A stretch of DNA of 64,000 nt from Epiperipatus broadwayi. Its lineage: Eukaryota; Onychophora; Udeonychophora; Euonychophora; Peripatidae. The stretch is from NCBI GenBank assembly GCA_028023455.1, contig JAQFVV010006216.1, forward strand, positions 377,001 through 441,000, written 5' to 3'. The translations under genes were made by a program, and so were the position numbers. This document shows positions 23,732-36,903 of the stretch, in pieces (the stretch's first letter is position 1; every line of letters starts with the position of its first letter). A model generated the notes under the pieces. That model had not been told where the DNA came from and did no database searches. It saw only the letters and a list, made by a program, of their open reading frames with translations.

Positions 23732-26700
23732 TAAGTACCATTTTTACTTTTTTTTTACAACAAAAAATACTTTTAAATACTTTTTCTTAAAATAGTTTAA
23801 GTTTTTCATCTGCGCAACAATATATATATTAAACAACTTTTACTTTTCAGTTTTAAAGTTTTTTTTTTTTTTAATAAATCAATTTTATTTATGATCTTTT
23901 TATATTCATTTTAAAATAATGTGACAGGATATTATATTCTGTTACAATATATATATATAATTAATCAGCATTAAAAATGTTATTCTAAGGTAGTACGTAA
24001 TTTACTTATAATGAATGTTTCTTGTACGTGTAAGTAGAGTGATTTTTCAGTCTATTTATTCTTCCCTCTATCTCTAGAAACTAATACACATAACCACTGA
24101 TTATATATGTGTGTGGGAAATTATAATCTTGCCCAACTGATGAATGTGGGTTCTTTACAAAATACATATATTTTGAGATCATGTATATTTTTCAATTGCT
24201 CGAAATAAGTGAAAAATGAATAGATTAAAAAATCCTGAGTTCAAATCCCTCTACTTACAATAATTTTTTTTGTAAATATGAACGTGTTAGAACTACTTGT
24301 ATTTTATGCAATACAAGCTAAGTGATGGAAAGAAACAGCAATACATTCACTTGGATAAAGCCTTCACATAGAAAACTGAATGATTAATATGTAACAGGAA
24401 GAATAATAACTCATGGTTGTGATACAATGCCTCATGATGAATTACCAAATATGTTATAATAAAACTAACAAACAAAATATTAATATTCTAAATAATTGCA
24501 ATATTAAATCATAAAATTTCTTTGATGGTAATGGCTACATTTTCTGATTTATCAACCAACTGTAATTCAACTCTTTCTTGATATGCTAAGAGATCATCTA
24601 ATATAATATTTTTATGCTTGCTTAGAGCAAAACTATTTAACATGAGCATAATTTCCAAGATTGGAAACTAATCTTCTCACACATATATTAAATCTTCCTA
24701 AAGATACTAAACTTTTTTCTTTGTTTCTCATTGCTGATTTTTATATGACTGTAAAGCACAGATACTTATAACAATAGTTGCACATATGTAGAATAATAAG
24801 TAAATGAATGTATATACAATGAAGATAATATACACATAAGTACCGCAAAGAGAAATTAAAAGTATAGTTGTCTAAAAATTAATTAATTAATGAATTAATT
24901 AATTTCTGACTGTCCCATGCTTTAACATAAAGCCCCAATTGTGATTGGAGAAAGTTATTTTGGGCAAAATTTTTATTGCACAGTAACAGTGGAACAAATA
25001 ATTATGTAAACAAGCAAACAAAGATATAAATACATAAACAAAAAACTTTAAAATTCACAATTTCTATAATATTTAGTAACCATTTTTCTTTTTCTGTGTG
25101 TCATTGGTGATTATATATACATTAATTTCAGTTTGTGTCAAAAGCACATATGTTTTATTTTTTTCTTTATTGTATAATAAGACATTTTCTGGACATAATG
25201 CTAAAAGTTTTACAAAATTTTAGAATATACTAAAAGTTGATACTGATTTAAAATGTCAAATAAATAGATGAATCATAATTTATTGATAAGAAGACTATTA
25301 TTATGTTTCTATAAGAGAAAAAAAGGTATTAAAAATAATATTGCTTAGAACATATATAATGATAGTTTACTATTTATTTTACAAATAAAAATGTCATAGT
25401 TTTTTTTTCCTTATATTTATAACTTCAGTAAATGTGTGAGTGAACACACAATAAAATCTATATAAATGGGTCTTTTCATTTATTATTAATATCTATATTA
25501 TTATTATTTTTAAAATTTTATTTATACTATAATGTTGAATTATATGCATATTATATATATATATAATATTTTATTTATCTGTATTACAAAATATTCTTTT
25601 AATTTTCATAATATTACAAAATTATAATTTTCAAGTATTTATTAGGCTTACAGGTAATATTTATTTATTTATAATTTTTATGAATAATTCTATGCATATT
25701 TTATGATTTCCAATTCTACACTCTAATCCTTAGTAATATGTCCTTAAATAAACTAAACTTTACATTGTATGAAAAGCCTATTGCTACTCACAAAAATTGC
25801 ACTATGCCCTCAATAATCAAATTACTAAATTTCTGGATTCCCAAAATTAAATAAATATTTAAATTTGATTTTTTTTTTAATTATAGGGCCATAAACAATT
25901 TTAATAATTGACAACAATCCATTTTACGTTAAATATTTAATAGATATTTTGAATAAGCATATACACTGTTAAAACAATTTATATAGTCATATTGTCTCTA
26001 AAATACAAATATAGATCATATACTTTATAGCATTTAAATTTATTTAGTATTTATTTTATTGTTACCATGACGTAATAACATTAATACCTCTAGTTCTGTT
26101 TTTGAACTTTGTTGATCTGTACTTAACCTCAAATTAGTTTAATTGTTTCTTTATAAACAGTTTTGTTATTTCACTCTCAATAATTGTAGTATATATATAT
26201 AAGTTTGTGCGTGTATGAAAAAGAATATGTGTGATTTTAAAAAACAAAGACACTATTCTGTATATTGTATTTTCAAATTATCTATCTGAGCTTTTTTTTT
26301 TAAATGATATCTCTACCAAATATACTTTTGTTATTTTTTGGATTTCTTTTAATATATTTTTTTTAAAAGTATACAATAAATTTTCAAATATGTTTAGAAA
26401 TAAAATAATTCTCTAGATAATCTATTTTTAAAAAATAAAAAATATATAGAAAAAATGATAGTAAGAAAAGTACATTATTAAAATTTTACAAAAATCAAAA
26501 ATTGGTCTGTACATGTATATATTTAGAGATACTAAAAGTTAATAAAAAAAACTTTTAGCGAATCGGATGATGATATGATTAAATAAATTAATTTATGAAA
26601 TAAATAAGAAAACACTAAATGCAAAAATGTTTTAAAATATTGATTAAGAAATATTCTTGTCGATTTCAATATCTGTTTACTGAAAAATGATTGTCTTTTC

Positions 26701-26749
26701 ACTTTTAATCGAATTTTTCTGAACAAAAGATTCACTTTTCCACATTGTC
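23732..26749. other. AT-rich stretch, nothing recognised
   Basis: No coding motif or structured repeat noticed. Short (TA)n runs occur at about 23949 and 25553. Confidence 0.4.
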
Positions 26750-28900
26750 AAACAAATTTCATTCTCTCATACATTATCTATTTCTAATTTTTTTTTTCTT
26801 GTGAGATTTAGTTTACGACTACTTTCTTTATTATCATCTTTTTTACTAATATATCTAGTTCAGCTGCATTCTAATCTCTTAGTTCTTTCGATGTTGTCCT
26901 TAATATTTTCTAATGATGTCAAAAATTGATACTTGTTTGTTTGTTTTTTCCAATATTTTACTTTCTGTCTTCCTCACAAACCTTAACATATTTTTTTTTT
27001 TAAATTTCTTATATTATTTGAAATTTTAATACTTACTTTCAAATTTTTCGATACCTAATAAAATTTGTGTATAGCAGATTTTTCTAAACAATCAACTTAT
27101 CCAATAAAATAAACATTTCCCATTTAATATTACGTTATTTTTTATCAAAACACTCCAACACTATTAGTTCTATGATAAATGTTCAAAATATTTACACTTA
27201 TGAACTTTTATTTTTTATAATTTTTTTGAATATTTTTAACTACTTTAGTGCTTTTAATTTTTTGATGTTATCTTATTTCTCCTACAATATATTTTTTTTA
27301 ATTCTATAGCATTATTTTTAAAAACGACTACTTTATTTCAAAATATGAATAATTTAAATAGTTTCTATTTACACTTATTTCTTCAATAAAATACTTTTCA
27401 TCATAGATACGCCCCCATATACTTTTAAAATATTGGAATTACTCTGCTGTATTCACTTACCAATAATATTCTGTTCAATATCACATTGTAGACTAATCAC
27501 AGCTGTTATATTTTGATGGGTTTTTTTTTAGAATTTAATTGCCATAATAGATTATTGGGTAGAATGCCTTTAAATTAATCTTAAAAACAATGTAAAATAT
27601 CATTTCATATTTATTGGTACCTTATAATATTTTTTTACATAATAGATGGATTACAATTTCTTTTTAAATCCAGCTTATTCTTTTAGGCGATTTGATTCAA
27701 AATTTCACATAACCGATTTGTAACAATTTTGTAAATACACAGAACTAGTAACAAATCGATAGGTTATGTAATTTTCAATATCTTTCTTCATCGTTCTTTT
27801 TAAATATTAATATCACATTCATTTGTTCAAGACATCTCTCATAACTTTAATAATATTATTTTTATCTGCTCATTCTAAAATCTCTAAAATGATTTTTTCA
27901 TTTGTAAAGCTGTTCTATTATTTTTATTTTATTGCATATCTCATCTTTTCATTTAAATTAATGGACATTTAAAATAATTTCTTTGCTGTATGAGCTATTT
28001 TGTTTTTTAATTTTTTATTACTATTTAATTATTTATAGAATTTTATCCCAAGCTTTGTAATTTTACTTCTGAATTGAATAAATGTGCCATTTTTTCTGAA
28101 ATAATTTTCTTTTCATTATAAATATATTCTTTGTCTTTTATACTCATATTTTGTTCTAATGTAATTAATAATTCTTTTGAATATCATTTTACAAAATTAC
28201 ACGCAATCACTTTTTTAATGTATCATTTGTATTTAGTCATATATTTTTATGTACTAAACACATACATAGATATCGTTTTTTATTTCCACTATTTTTATAA
28301 CTATTATTAGCAGTTTATCTCCTATCTTCTTGTAGATAGTAAAGTCTTTGTCACCTTCAAAGTCTAATATTATTATAAAACAATTTTCTAATTCCGCCTT
28401 AAATTCTTTTTATCACTTGAATATATAGAATAAATATCAATTTTAATACTGTGTATTTTAATAGACTTTGTATTTCTAAACTATGAAGCACATATAATAC
28501 CTTCTTTTTCAAGCTTTTCCTTCAATCCTTTTATTTGCATTTCCTTTGAATTTTTAATGAATGGGTTTTTTTATTTGAAAATCTTCTAAGTCTCAAGTCA
28601 GTCTGAATTTTTTATCAGAACCAGATTTTGCATTAAATTTAACTATTTTAAATCTTTTATAATTTTATCAGAAAAATCTCAAGTTATTTATTTTTTTTTA
28701 AATCTATATTAAAATTTAATTATTCTCAATATTAAAACTTGTTCGAACTTAAACTTGCATTATTTGGATTTTTTGTATAAAAAGAAGCACATCGCAACTT
28801 TGTTTACTCTTTTTAATACTATTTACAAATACCCAATTTATTTAATACATTATTTCTTCGGTTGAAGCTTTTTATTATAAAGATCACTTTAATTTTTTCA
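26750..28900 (-). pseudogene. LINE (RTE/CR1-like), strongly decayed
   Basis: The minus strand reads LINE blocks in order from 28.9 to 26.75 kb, across many stops: a linker with KEMQIKGLKEKLEKEG, FKKNDEEDIENY followed by a relic of RPISLL and YKIVTNRL, AGFKK, then NNVILNGK (C-terminal NNLILKGN-like block) and a final block NIERTKRLE with WTRYISKKDDN (WAGHIARRDDN relic). The order matches the LINE at 13.7-15.6 kb. It is heavily T-rich on the plus strand and inactive. Confidence 0.65.
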
Positions 28901-28929
28901 ACATTCTTTGACCGATTTTTCCTTCTGTT

Positions 28930-29360
28930 ATTAGATTTGTAATTAGGCAAGGATGCAGTATGTCACTTGTTCTCTTTAATATTTACTTACAAGATATGTT
29001 AAATAATTACTTAGGCTGTGGAGAAGCAAATGTTGGAGGTAGAGTAATAAATAAAATATATAAAATTTTCGGAAGATGTGGCTCTTATAGCTGAGGGTAA
29101 AAAGTGTCTTCAGAATATGTTGTTTAATATGAAAGAAAGATGTATGGAATATTGAAGGAACATTAATGTTGAGAAGACTAAGTATTTATGGATAGTGAGA
29201 AATGCAAAAAGACAGCAAATTGAAATTCATGATAATATAGTTCAACAGGTAAGAATTTAAATATTTGGGTAGGTGGTTGAACAAAAATGGAAGAAGTTAC
29301 AGTGAAGTTAAAAGAAGAATAAAATTGGCAAAGGAGATGTTTATTAAAAGAAAGAAGATA
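28930..29360 (+). pseudogene. Second LINE family, RT middle part
   Basis: The plus strand reads IRQGCSMSLVLFNIYLQDML (GVRQGCxLSPxLFNIY motif), a frameshifted ADDVALIAEG-like active-site region, and IEIHDNIVQQVR...FKYLG followed by SEVKRRIKLAKEMF. These match a LINE clade different from the one at 14.5 kb (RQGC..SP..FN rather than RQGDSISP). The palm motifs are broken by frameshifts. It joins the next LINE family at about 29360. Confidence 0.75.
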
Positions 29361-29943
29361 TTTTGTGGATCTTTCAGTTACAAATATCTTGGTCAGATTA
29401 TTAATACAGATGGAAATATAATGGATGAAATTAATCATAGAATTAAACTTGTTTGGAGTACTTTTGGTAGAAATAACTTGATACTAAAAGGAAATATGCC
29501 TATGTGTTTGAAAAGGACGTTTTTTAATAAATGTGTTTTGCCAGTTCTTGCTTATGGATGTGAGACTTGGACACTTAATAGAAGAGCAATACAGAGACTT
29601 CAGACCACTCAAAGAAGTATGGAGAGATACATGTTGAGAGTAACAAGAAGATATTGATAATGCAATGTATGGGTAAGAGAACAAACAGGTGTTACTGACC
29701 TCATTGAAAAAATTAAAAGACTGAAGTTTAGTTGGGCTGGACATATTGCTAGAAGAGATGATAATAGATGGACAATTGAAATTTTAAACTAGATTCCAAG
29801 AGATTGTAAAAGAGACCACATGTGAGATGGATGGATGAAATAAAAAAGTGTGCAGGGGTGTTGTGGAGAAGAGAAGCTAAAGATAGGAAAAGATGGATTG
29901 AACTTGGAGAGATCATCCTCCTGCAATGGATTGATAATGGTTG

Positions 29944-29950
<7 letters not shown>
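29360..29950 (+). pseudogene. 3' end of a LINE of the 14.5-kb family, fused to the preceding LINE
   Basis: A frame at 29265-29657 crosses the junction. After the word KKIFCG it switches to the family-1 C-terminal region: YKYLGQIINTDGN, NNLILKGNMPMCLKR, LAYGCETWTLNRRA and QRSMERYMLRVTRR. After a stop, REQTGVTDLIEKIKRLK, WAGHIARRDDN and the 3' end LQWIDNG follow with frameshifts to about 29945. It is close to the copy at 15.0-15.6 kb. The fusion in one open frame suggests either 5'-truncated insertion or template switching. Confidence 0.75.
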
Positions 29951-29976
<26 letters not shown>

Positions 29977-30005
29977 ATCCATATATATATATATGATTGA
30001 TATTT

Positions 30006-30063
<58 letters not shown>
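29945..30063. repeat. Two (TA)n tracts with small inverted repeat
   Basis: TA runs at 29945-29973 and 30009-30062 are separated by atcaatccatatatatatatatgattgat, which is itself an inverted repeat. They follow the LINE 3' end. Confidence 0.85.
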
Positions 30064-30066
<3 letters not shown>

Positions 30067-30159
30067 GTGAATATATGCATTAATATTTATTATAAAAATA
30101 TAATTACTTTAAGCCATATTAATCCAAAATGCAGTAAATAAATCTTTTGAATATACTTT

Positions 30160-30195
30160 GTTCAGAAGTACTTTCAACTAGCTTCAGTAGTCATG
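30160..30195 (-). ncRNA. Hammerhead-like remnant downstream of the PLE
   Basis: The minus strand reads ACTACTGAAGCTAGTTGAAAGTACTT: a CTGAAG box, a shortened stem II, then GAAA leading into the palindrome AGTACT and T. The GAAA-palindrome-H order is the minimal stem III hallmark of PLE hammerheads. Stem II is reduced, so activity is unlikely. Confidence 0.35.
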
Positions 30196-31510
30196 ATCAA
30201 CTATCTAAAAATAACATTACAATAATACATCATATAAACATTTTCCCACAATTCATTAACCTTAACATTTACTGCTTGTCAATTAAAGTTGTTTATATTT
30301 ATTAATCAATAAAGCTTCCTTAATTTTACATTTATTATGGTTTCTTTTGATCCCCATAATTTTAACATTATTAAAATCAAAATTAAATCCATAATTACAA
30401 ATTCTATTATGATCAAAGACTACAGAAGACTAAATATCCCCAAATTTATCAGAAATTGAATTTTGAACATGCTTCAATAACAAAATATGTTCCTTAGTTG
30501 TTGTTTTTTTTTTTTAATGTAAACCGAGATTCCCCAATATAACTCATATCACATTTACAATCCATCTATATATTATACAATTTTGATGAATAAGCATATT
30601 TTTACTCTTTGAATTATTCAATAGTCTATTTAAATTAAACTGAGTATAAAAAGCAATGTTACACATATCATCGTATATTTTTTATATATTTCACCTATTC
30701 ATTTTTTATAAATGGAATAGCTATCTAAACTTTTTTATTTTTTAGTAATTCATAATCAAATGTAAAACAATTATATCCAATATTTAACAAGTCATTAGTA
30801 AATTTACTCAAATTAAAAATTCTTTCAGATAAACATTTACAAAGCTTTTCATTTCTAAACAAAAAAGATTTCAAAGCTAATAATTCATGTGATATTGGAA
30901 CCTGTGAATCCTATGGGATATATCCTCTTTTTTCAATATTCTTAACAATCATACAATAATCTATTTTACCATTATTTCCATCAATTCTTAAATCCAAATA
31001 TTTAATTGACATATTTTCTTTCATTGTTCTACTCCACTTTAATCCTTCCAATTTATTTAACTCAAAATATAACCAATCAATAATACTAACCCTTACACAT
31101 ATAAACAAATCATCAACATTTCTATAATAAACTTTAATATCCTGTTTAAATTTAATATTTTTTAAAATCACATTTTCATATGTTGAAACAACAAAATTAC
31201 AAATTTGTGCAACTATTGGCAAACCCATTGGCCAACCTTTTTCCTTTATATAATAACAACCTTCAAGTTCAGCAGAAATATTTTTATCTACAAAATGTAA
31301 AGCATCTTTCACAAATTTAATCAATTTATAATGTACTTGTTTTACAACTAATTTATTCAAATAATTTCAATGGATATTAATCTATCAATTGATCCATACA
31401 TTTCACAAATATCAAAAGTACACATAACATCATTATCATTAACATTTATATTAGAAAATTTTTTTACAAAATCAAATGATGAATCCACAGTATACAATCC
31501 AAATCCAAGT
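30160..31510 (-). pseudogene. Penelope-like element: RT plus GIY-YIG endonuclease
   Basis: Minus strand, 31.5 to 30.2 kb. TFDICEMYGSIDRL at about 31425-31375 is RT motif A. A 149-codon frame (30911-31360) follows with GWPMGLPIVAQICNFVV (the MGxPLSP-type motif B), VYYRNVDDLFI (catalytic YVDD-type motif with Asn for Tyr at the first position) and IKYLDLRID (the LPFLD-type motif). After it come the LALKSF(L)FRNEK block, a relic of CKCDMTYIGESRFT with KKR/KEH (GIY-YIG core), then FNFDFNNVKIMGI and KIKEALLINK, the usual C-terminal end. RT followed by GIY-YIG is diagnostic of PLEs. Frameshifts and stops separate the blocks, so it is inactive. Confidence 0.85.
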
Positions 31511-31979
31511 AAGTTAGTTTTCTAAATCCTAAACCTCTAGATCATTATTACAAAAAATGGCATTTTACTTACATAATAAATAAATATAGAACAGGAAACT
31601 TTCCCAATTATATATCCAAATTTATTAACAGTTAGTATAATAATGGGCTAGTTTTTTTAAATAAGACATAATGATTATATAAACAAAACTCATAACATAA
31701 ACAAAAAATGTATTCAATCTAATTTATATTTGCAAATGACTAATTATAAATCATTTATTCATATTTCTAAAATCTTAATGCTAAACAATGTAGCAACTTG
31801 TTAGTGATTATGCAAGTAATCATTAGCATTTAAATGTTCCCAGGATAAAAAAATGTAGTAATAGCAAGTATGCACAATGACTCCATGAACTGATAAGCGA
31901 TAAAAAAAATTAAATAAATTACTGCAAGTAAAATAAGTTGTATATTTTTTATTATGATTTATATTTATTCTTCTTGTAA

Positions 31980-32118
<139 letters not shown>

Positions 32119-32974
32119 CAAACAATTTATTGAGTGATGTTTGTATCAAAGTGATCCCCAACTTTTTAATATAAAGAAAATGTAATAATAATAATAATGA
32201 TGATGGTATTTTTCAAAAGCATAGATACATTTTTAAAGGTAGAATCACATTAACGTTTCAATAAAAAAATATTAACATTCTCTTCATAGTGTAATGTAAA
32301 TGTAAACTCAGGTTAATTCTTTACAAGAAATCATCAGTTATTGTTAAAAAAACTACGTCACAGATAATTCTGAGAATTTCATGAGTTTATCACTAAACTA
32401 AACTACTCCTTATCCGTACTTGTGCATACAAAACTTTCATGAATAAAAAGGAACTTCAAATCTCACATATACATAAATACACATTTATGATATATATATA
32501 TATCTTTAAAACACATCTTATGATGAAGCCATAAATTATTTACTGAAAGAAACATAAATAATAAACGGAATCCATGAAAACAAGTAATAATAATTTTAAT
32601 ATAAATCATTTATTGTGTACTATGCATATAGCATATATGTATAATGCATATAAATTAAAATTAAAAAAATAAATGACATCTAATATTTTATTATTTATCT
32701 TGATAAATAATAAATTAAAACCAATTGTGCACACTTTAATTGTAAAAAAAATGAGCAGCTCACTTACTGTCTAATATCTCCTTTTTTATATATACTTTCT
32801 TTTGAAAATTGCTAGTTATCTATTGCACAGTTATTTATCTTTGCATGAAATGAACCAATATGTTAGACAACCTATAATGAATGCATAAATTCTGATACTA
32901 TTTTGATTTTCTCAAAGTATCCTACTATCCTGGTTAAACTGAGGTGGATTAATAAGAGGTAAACAATTATTCCA
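32119..32974. other. AT-rich stretch; left part may be a LINE 3' UTR on the minus strand
   Basis: The first tens of bases are the presumed LINE end. The rest shows no coding motif. Confidence 0.35.
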
Positions 32975-33445
32975 GGTGCATAAAGGCAAAGCTCTCCACA
33001 TAGGAGTGCCTCTCATTGCAAGACATAATAATCAATGGATGCCTGAAGATTTGTGCATAAAATCCTTATCTAGTGTCTACTTATCCAGCATCCCCAAACT
33101 AGTTTCTAAATTGTGGCTTTCATCAGTGAAGAGCTTTGGTTCTGAAAGCAATGAACCTAGATCTTAGGATCTAATGCAACCCTCCAGCAACTGTCTTTTA
33201 CCTTATTAGCTAATTATAAAGCTTTCAGTTTAAAATGAAAGCACAATAATGTTTTCAATTCAAGCTCATTAGCCTGTATAGTCATATAGATCTGAACTCA
33301 GTTCAGCATCCATACATTATGACGTCTTTGGTTCTTTAATAACCACAAATCACCATAATCCTATTGGAAATGATTCATATTAAACCACTAAATAACACAT
33401 GATCACCATTCTTTAAACTGTATGGTTTATTTATATATGATATAT
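32975..33445 (-). mobile_element. Family-2 retrozyme-like monomer
   Basis: About 450 bp unit shared with 36765-37546 and with a relic at 44790-45110. Shared landmarks on the plus strand are aggcaaa(g/a)ctctccac, aatcaatggatgc, actagtttctaa, gatctaatgcaaccctcca and tagtcatatag. The minus strand carries the hammerhead at 33083-33145. The short 63-codon frame on the plus strand is not a gene. Confidence 0.65.
33083..33145 (-). ncRNA. Type I hammerhead-like ribozyme, family 2
   Basis: On the minus strand: inner stem I TCTTCA (plus 33127-33132) pairs with TGGGGA (33091-33096); CTGATGA is at 33120-33126; GAAA at 33103-33106; stem III palindrome ACTAGT at 33098-33103; H17 is T at 33097. The first and last boxes of the core are perfect. 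Stem II (AAGCC...TTTA) pairs poorly. It differs from family 1 in stem II and stem III sequence but has the same layout, which supports a second ribozyme family. Confidence 0.6.
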
Positions 33446-33904
33446 TTTGTATTTGGTAATATTTTTTTTTAAAAAAAGATAAAATCTTTAAAAGATTCAT
33501 TTGATTTTTTTTTTTTTTTAATTAGTGTAATTTATTTTTTTAAAACATACAATGAAAGTTAAATTTTTGGTTCACATTTATCTATATCATGTAATTAAAG
33601 TTAAAATTGGAATAAAAAAAATACACAGAGATTACTAATCCAGATAAACTAAAAGAAAGAGAATTCCATATGCAAATTGCAATCAAAGTTTTAAAGCTAA
33701 TTAAAGATGGTGGAAGGAATTTATATATATCTATAAAAAGAACTTTGTAATTGGAAAATGCAAAATAAATGTATAAGATTATTGATTTGCATTTTTTGAT
33801 AAAACAAAGATAAAAATATACACAGAAGTCAGAAAACTGGATCTCGAGTATAAAAAGAATAACAGTGTGATCAGGGTCTTATCTAATCTGTTTTTCTTTT
33901 GTCT

Positions 33905-33932
33905 GGTCCTGGATCTTCTGTGATCCAGGACC
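33905..33932. repeat. Perfect 11-bp hairpin with 6-nt loop
   Basis: GGTCCTGGATC (33905-33915) is mirrored by GATCCAGGACC (33922-33932) around TTCTGT. It is GC-rich against an AT-rich background. No T-run or gene context supports a terminator role. Confidence 0.8.
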
Positions 33933-35366
33933 ACTCTACACTGAAATAATTCATTATTCTGGACTGGACTGAAGCTTTTGATGACATTGTTCATCATGAA
34001 GATGTCAACTCCAAAAAGGCTTTTGTAACTAGCTTTAAGAAGAATCAAGAAAAGTTTAAAAACAATGGCCACAAGCTCATTCTACCTCTCATAAAAAACC
34101 ATGCATGGTAATCAACAATCTATGTAAACTCACTACACTTTAGTCCTATTGTGACTAAATTAAGTGTTTGCAAACCATGCTCAAATATAAGCTCTTAATA
34201 TAATCCTGATAGAGACATATTTTTTCTTGTTTAAGAGATTTTTGTTTATGACCTAAGAAATTGAAGTAAATTAAGGCTATTAGTGGAAGCCATTAGCAAA
34301 GTTAATCAAATGTTTTAATGGTCATTTTACAAACAATTGTAAATAAAGTCCAGAAGTACAAAATTACTAACAGATATGACAAAAATTAAGGATTAGTAAT
34401 AAATAACTATACAGTGAAATCTTATTGTGGCTTTCTCGTGTCTTTATTTTTCTGATTGTTCAGATTTGGAGCTTGTCTCATTTTTTTATACTTTTATTAT
34501 TGCATCAGTTGTTATCAAATCATTGTCTTAATACAATATTTTTCATTTAAATAGACTTTTTTACTGAATGGTATACAATTATTTTTATATTTAGTCGTTT
34601 TCTTTGCATTAATTGAAGCTTTGGTTTTACTGTAATCAAGAATTGTTTTTTTTCATTATGTACTTTGTCATTTTATATCTGTTATTGTGGTTTATTGTTT
34701 TAATACCATCATTATTTTATTCCTGTAAAGTATAGGGCTTTTTTTTAAAAAAAAAGAACAAAAATCTGATAAATTTAAACCTGTGCTGATTTTATATGTT
34801 TCATTGGAAACATAGTAAATATTTTAAGGTGTCTTTATATGATATTACATTGTTTCTTATATACATACACCTAGTGCCCAGGACTATTGTGGAAGTCATT
34901 AGAAAAGGCCCTACATTTTGAAAAATCACACATTGAATAAAGGCATAATGTTAGGTGAGAATAAATGGCAGTCAAATACTTTAAAATATACAAAATCTTA
35001 TAAAATTTAAATGAAGTTTGTTTAAATATAAATGTAGATTTTCAACCTGAAAATAAATATATGTAGCAGATATAGATTATTTTTAATTATAAAATCTGGG
35101 TTATACTTGAGGCAAACTATAGATTCTATTTTATATGATTGTTTTCAGTGCTATGGTTTTATATATATATAAATATATATATTTTTTGTTTTCCATAACC
35201 TTTGAAAATAATAACTTGAGATGTTAGTGTCATCAGTTATGCTTGAATTGTTTTTCCATATCCATCATTTGCTATCTTTAGTTATAAATTTAGTAAAATT
35301 ACTCTTTGAACTGTTCTTTTTTTAAATTTATTATTAATAAATTGATGTTCAAATGCTAATTTTCTG

Positions 35367-35480
35367 AAAAGAATTGATTTTTTATATATCTAAATACACA
35401 CACACACATTAAATTATTTTCTCAAAAGAATTGATTTTTTATATATCTAAATACACACACACACATTAAATTATTTTTCT
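35367..35480. repeat. 57-bp tandem duplication
   Basis: aaaagaattgattttttatatatctaaatacacacac is present twice, starting at 35367 and 35424, each followed by attaaattatttt. Confidence 0.9.
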
Positions 35481-35799
35481 CATTACTGAATAATGTTCTA
35501 ATAACTAATTTTTTATACATTCGAATTATATATAAATGAAAAATGTAGTAGCCACTCATAAATCATTTCAACTTCAGGGAATGAACAGAATAAAAATTGA
35601 TCTAGAAATGAGTTTTGCAAGATTATATAATTTGATCTGAGAGCCACAAATACATCCAAATACAGAATATTCTGTTTCATTTTTGTTTGTTTGATATTTT
35701 GTGATACTTCAATACCATTTGTGTCTATAATGTTCCAAATTATTCTAGTCTCTGCATATCTTCCCAATGGAAACAATTAATATTGCATGTTTTTAAAAT

Positions 35800-36764
35800 G
35801 TCTTTGAATTAATCTTTGTGATGTAGGTAGGGTCTACATCTTCCATGAAAATCTTACATTGTTCATTTGTTTTATATGTTTAATCCAATAGCAATAGGAT
35901 GTCACAATATTGGACTGTTAGTATCATATATAGTAAATCGAATGCCAGATTTATTGGTTTTATAATATTGTCATTAATTTTTTAAATTTTTATGGAAGTT
36001 CTTAAATGAAAAATGTTAATGTCTTTAAATTGCAACAGCAGAGGGTTTAAGTCTCACGTTCATACAATAAATTAGATAAAATAATAGCTTTCTATATAAA
36101 TAATTTAATTCCAACAATTATTTTCCTGTAAAGAAATATTATCTTTTTTTAACTTCTTGAAAGCAGCAGTATCACATTAAAATCTGTGTGTTACTTCAAT
36201 ATCTAGTCCATAGTTCTACTTATAAAACTACCAAGGCGTTTTATTTGGTTTAAATTCTTAACTTGATAACCATCAAAACTAAAAGTTACTAAAAATTTTA
36301 CACACTATTTATTATTAAAACAAAGTTCTTAAATGTCACATTCAAAATATTAAGTACAGTCCATAAATCATCTTTTGACCAACAAGAATAAAACAATCGT
36401 CACCATATAATAAATCTTAAAATTCAAGAAGTAGAAGTTTCTTGGTTCTCCAATTAATCATTTCAAAATAAAAATTATAATATCAAATCGGGCACATTTT
36501 GATTCTTATTTTATGATGCTGTCTATAAATAGTTCGAAAGGCAACTGTCATTATAATTGAAAATAATAGTGGAGCAAGTAATTTTTATTTTAAATGCATC
36601 AGATTTTCCAGTTATAATAATAACACTTGCTCTCATTCCATTATACAGAAGTTGTATAATCAAAATAAATTTGTTGGGCAACCAACTAATTTTAAAAATA
36701 ATATTACCATGTTAATTAAATGAATTAAATGCATTGACCAAATCAAAAAACACTAAACAGTACA
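35800..36764 (-). pseudogene. RTE-like LINE, RT palm and C-terminal part
   Basis: Minus-strand blocks in order from 36.76 kb: VFFDLV.AF (RT motif A; the frame runs from the edge of the inserted retrozyme), CPTNLF.LYNFC and MKARV-like text, LLAPLLFSIIMTVAFRTIY (the QGCVLAPTLFSMMF motif B), a region ending LLYGDDCFILVGQ (FADDCAL-type active site) and RET.TLCCCNLKTL (GAETWVLY-like). These are characteristic of an RTE-type LINE. Numerous stops. The 5' continuation lies at 37547-38900 beyond the inserted retrozyme. Confidence 0.75.
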
Positions 36765-36903
36765 TGATCACATTTCTTTATGCTTACACAGGCTATTTAT
36801 TCAGAGGCAAAACTCTGCATTTAATAGCATCACTCAGAGCAAGCCAGAGCAATCAATGGATGCAGGAAGGTTTGTGCATAAAATCCATATCTAGTGCCTA
36901 CCC

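Larger units (their letters stand above)
33446..35799. other. AT-rich stretch with two small structures
   Basis: A 97-codon minus-strand frame at 33779-34072 has no recognised domain. Small structures at 33905-33932 and 35367-35480 are listed separately. No gene is supported. Confidence 0.4.

Noticed and set aside
33779-34072. 97-codon frame as a gene
   Set aside because: No motif, no splice context, and composition like the background.
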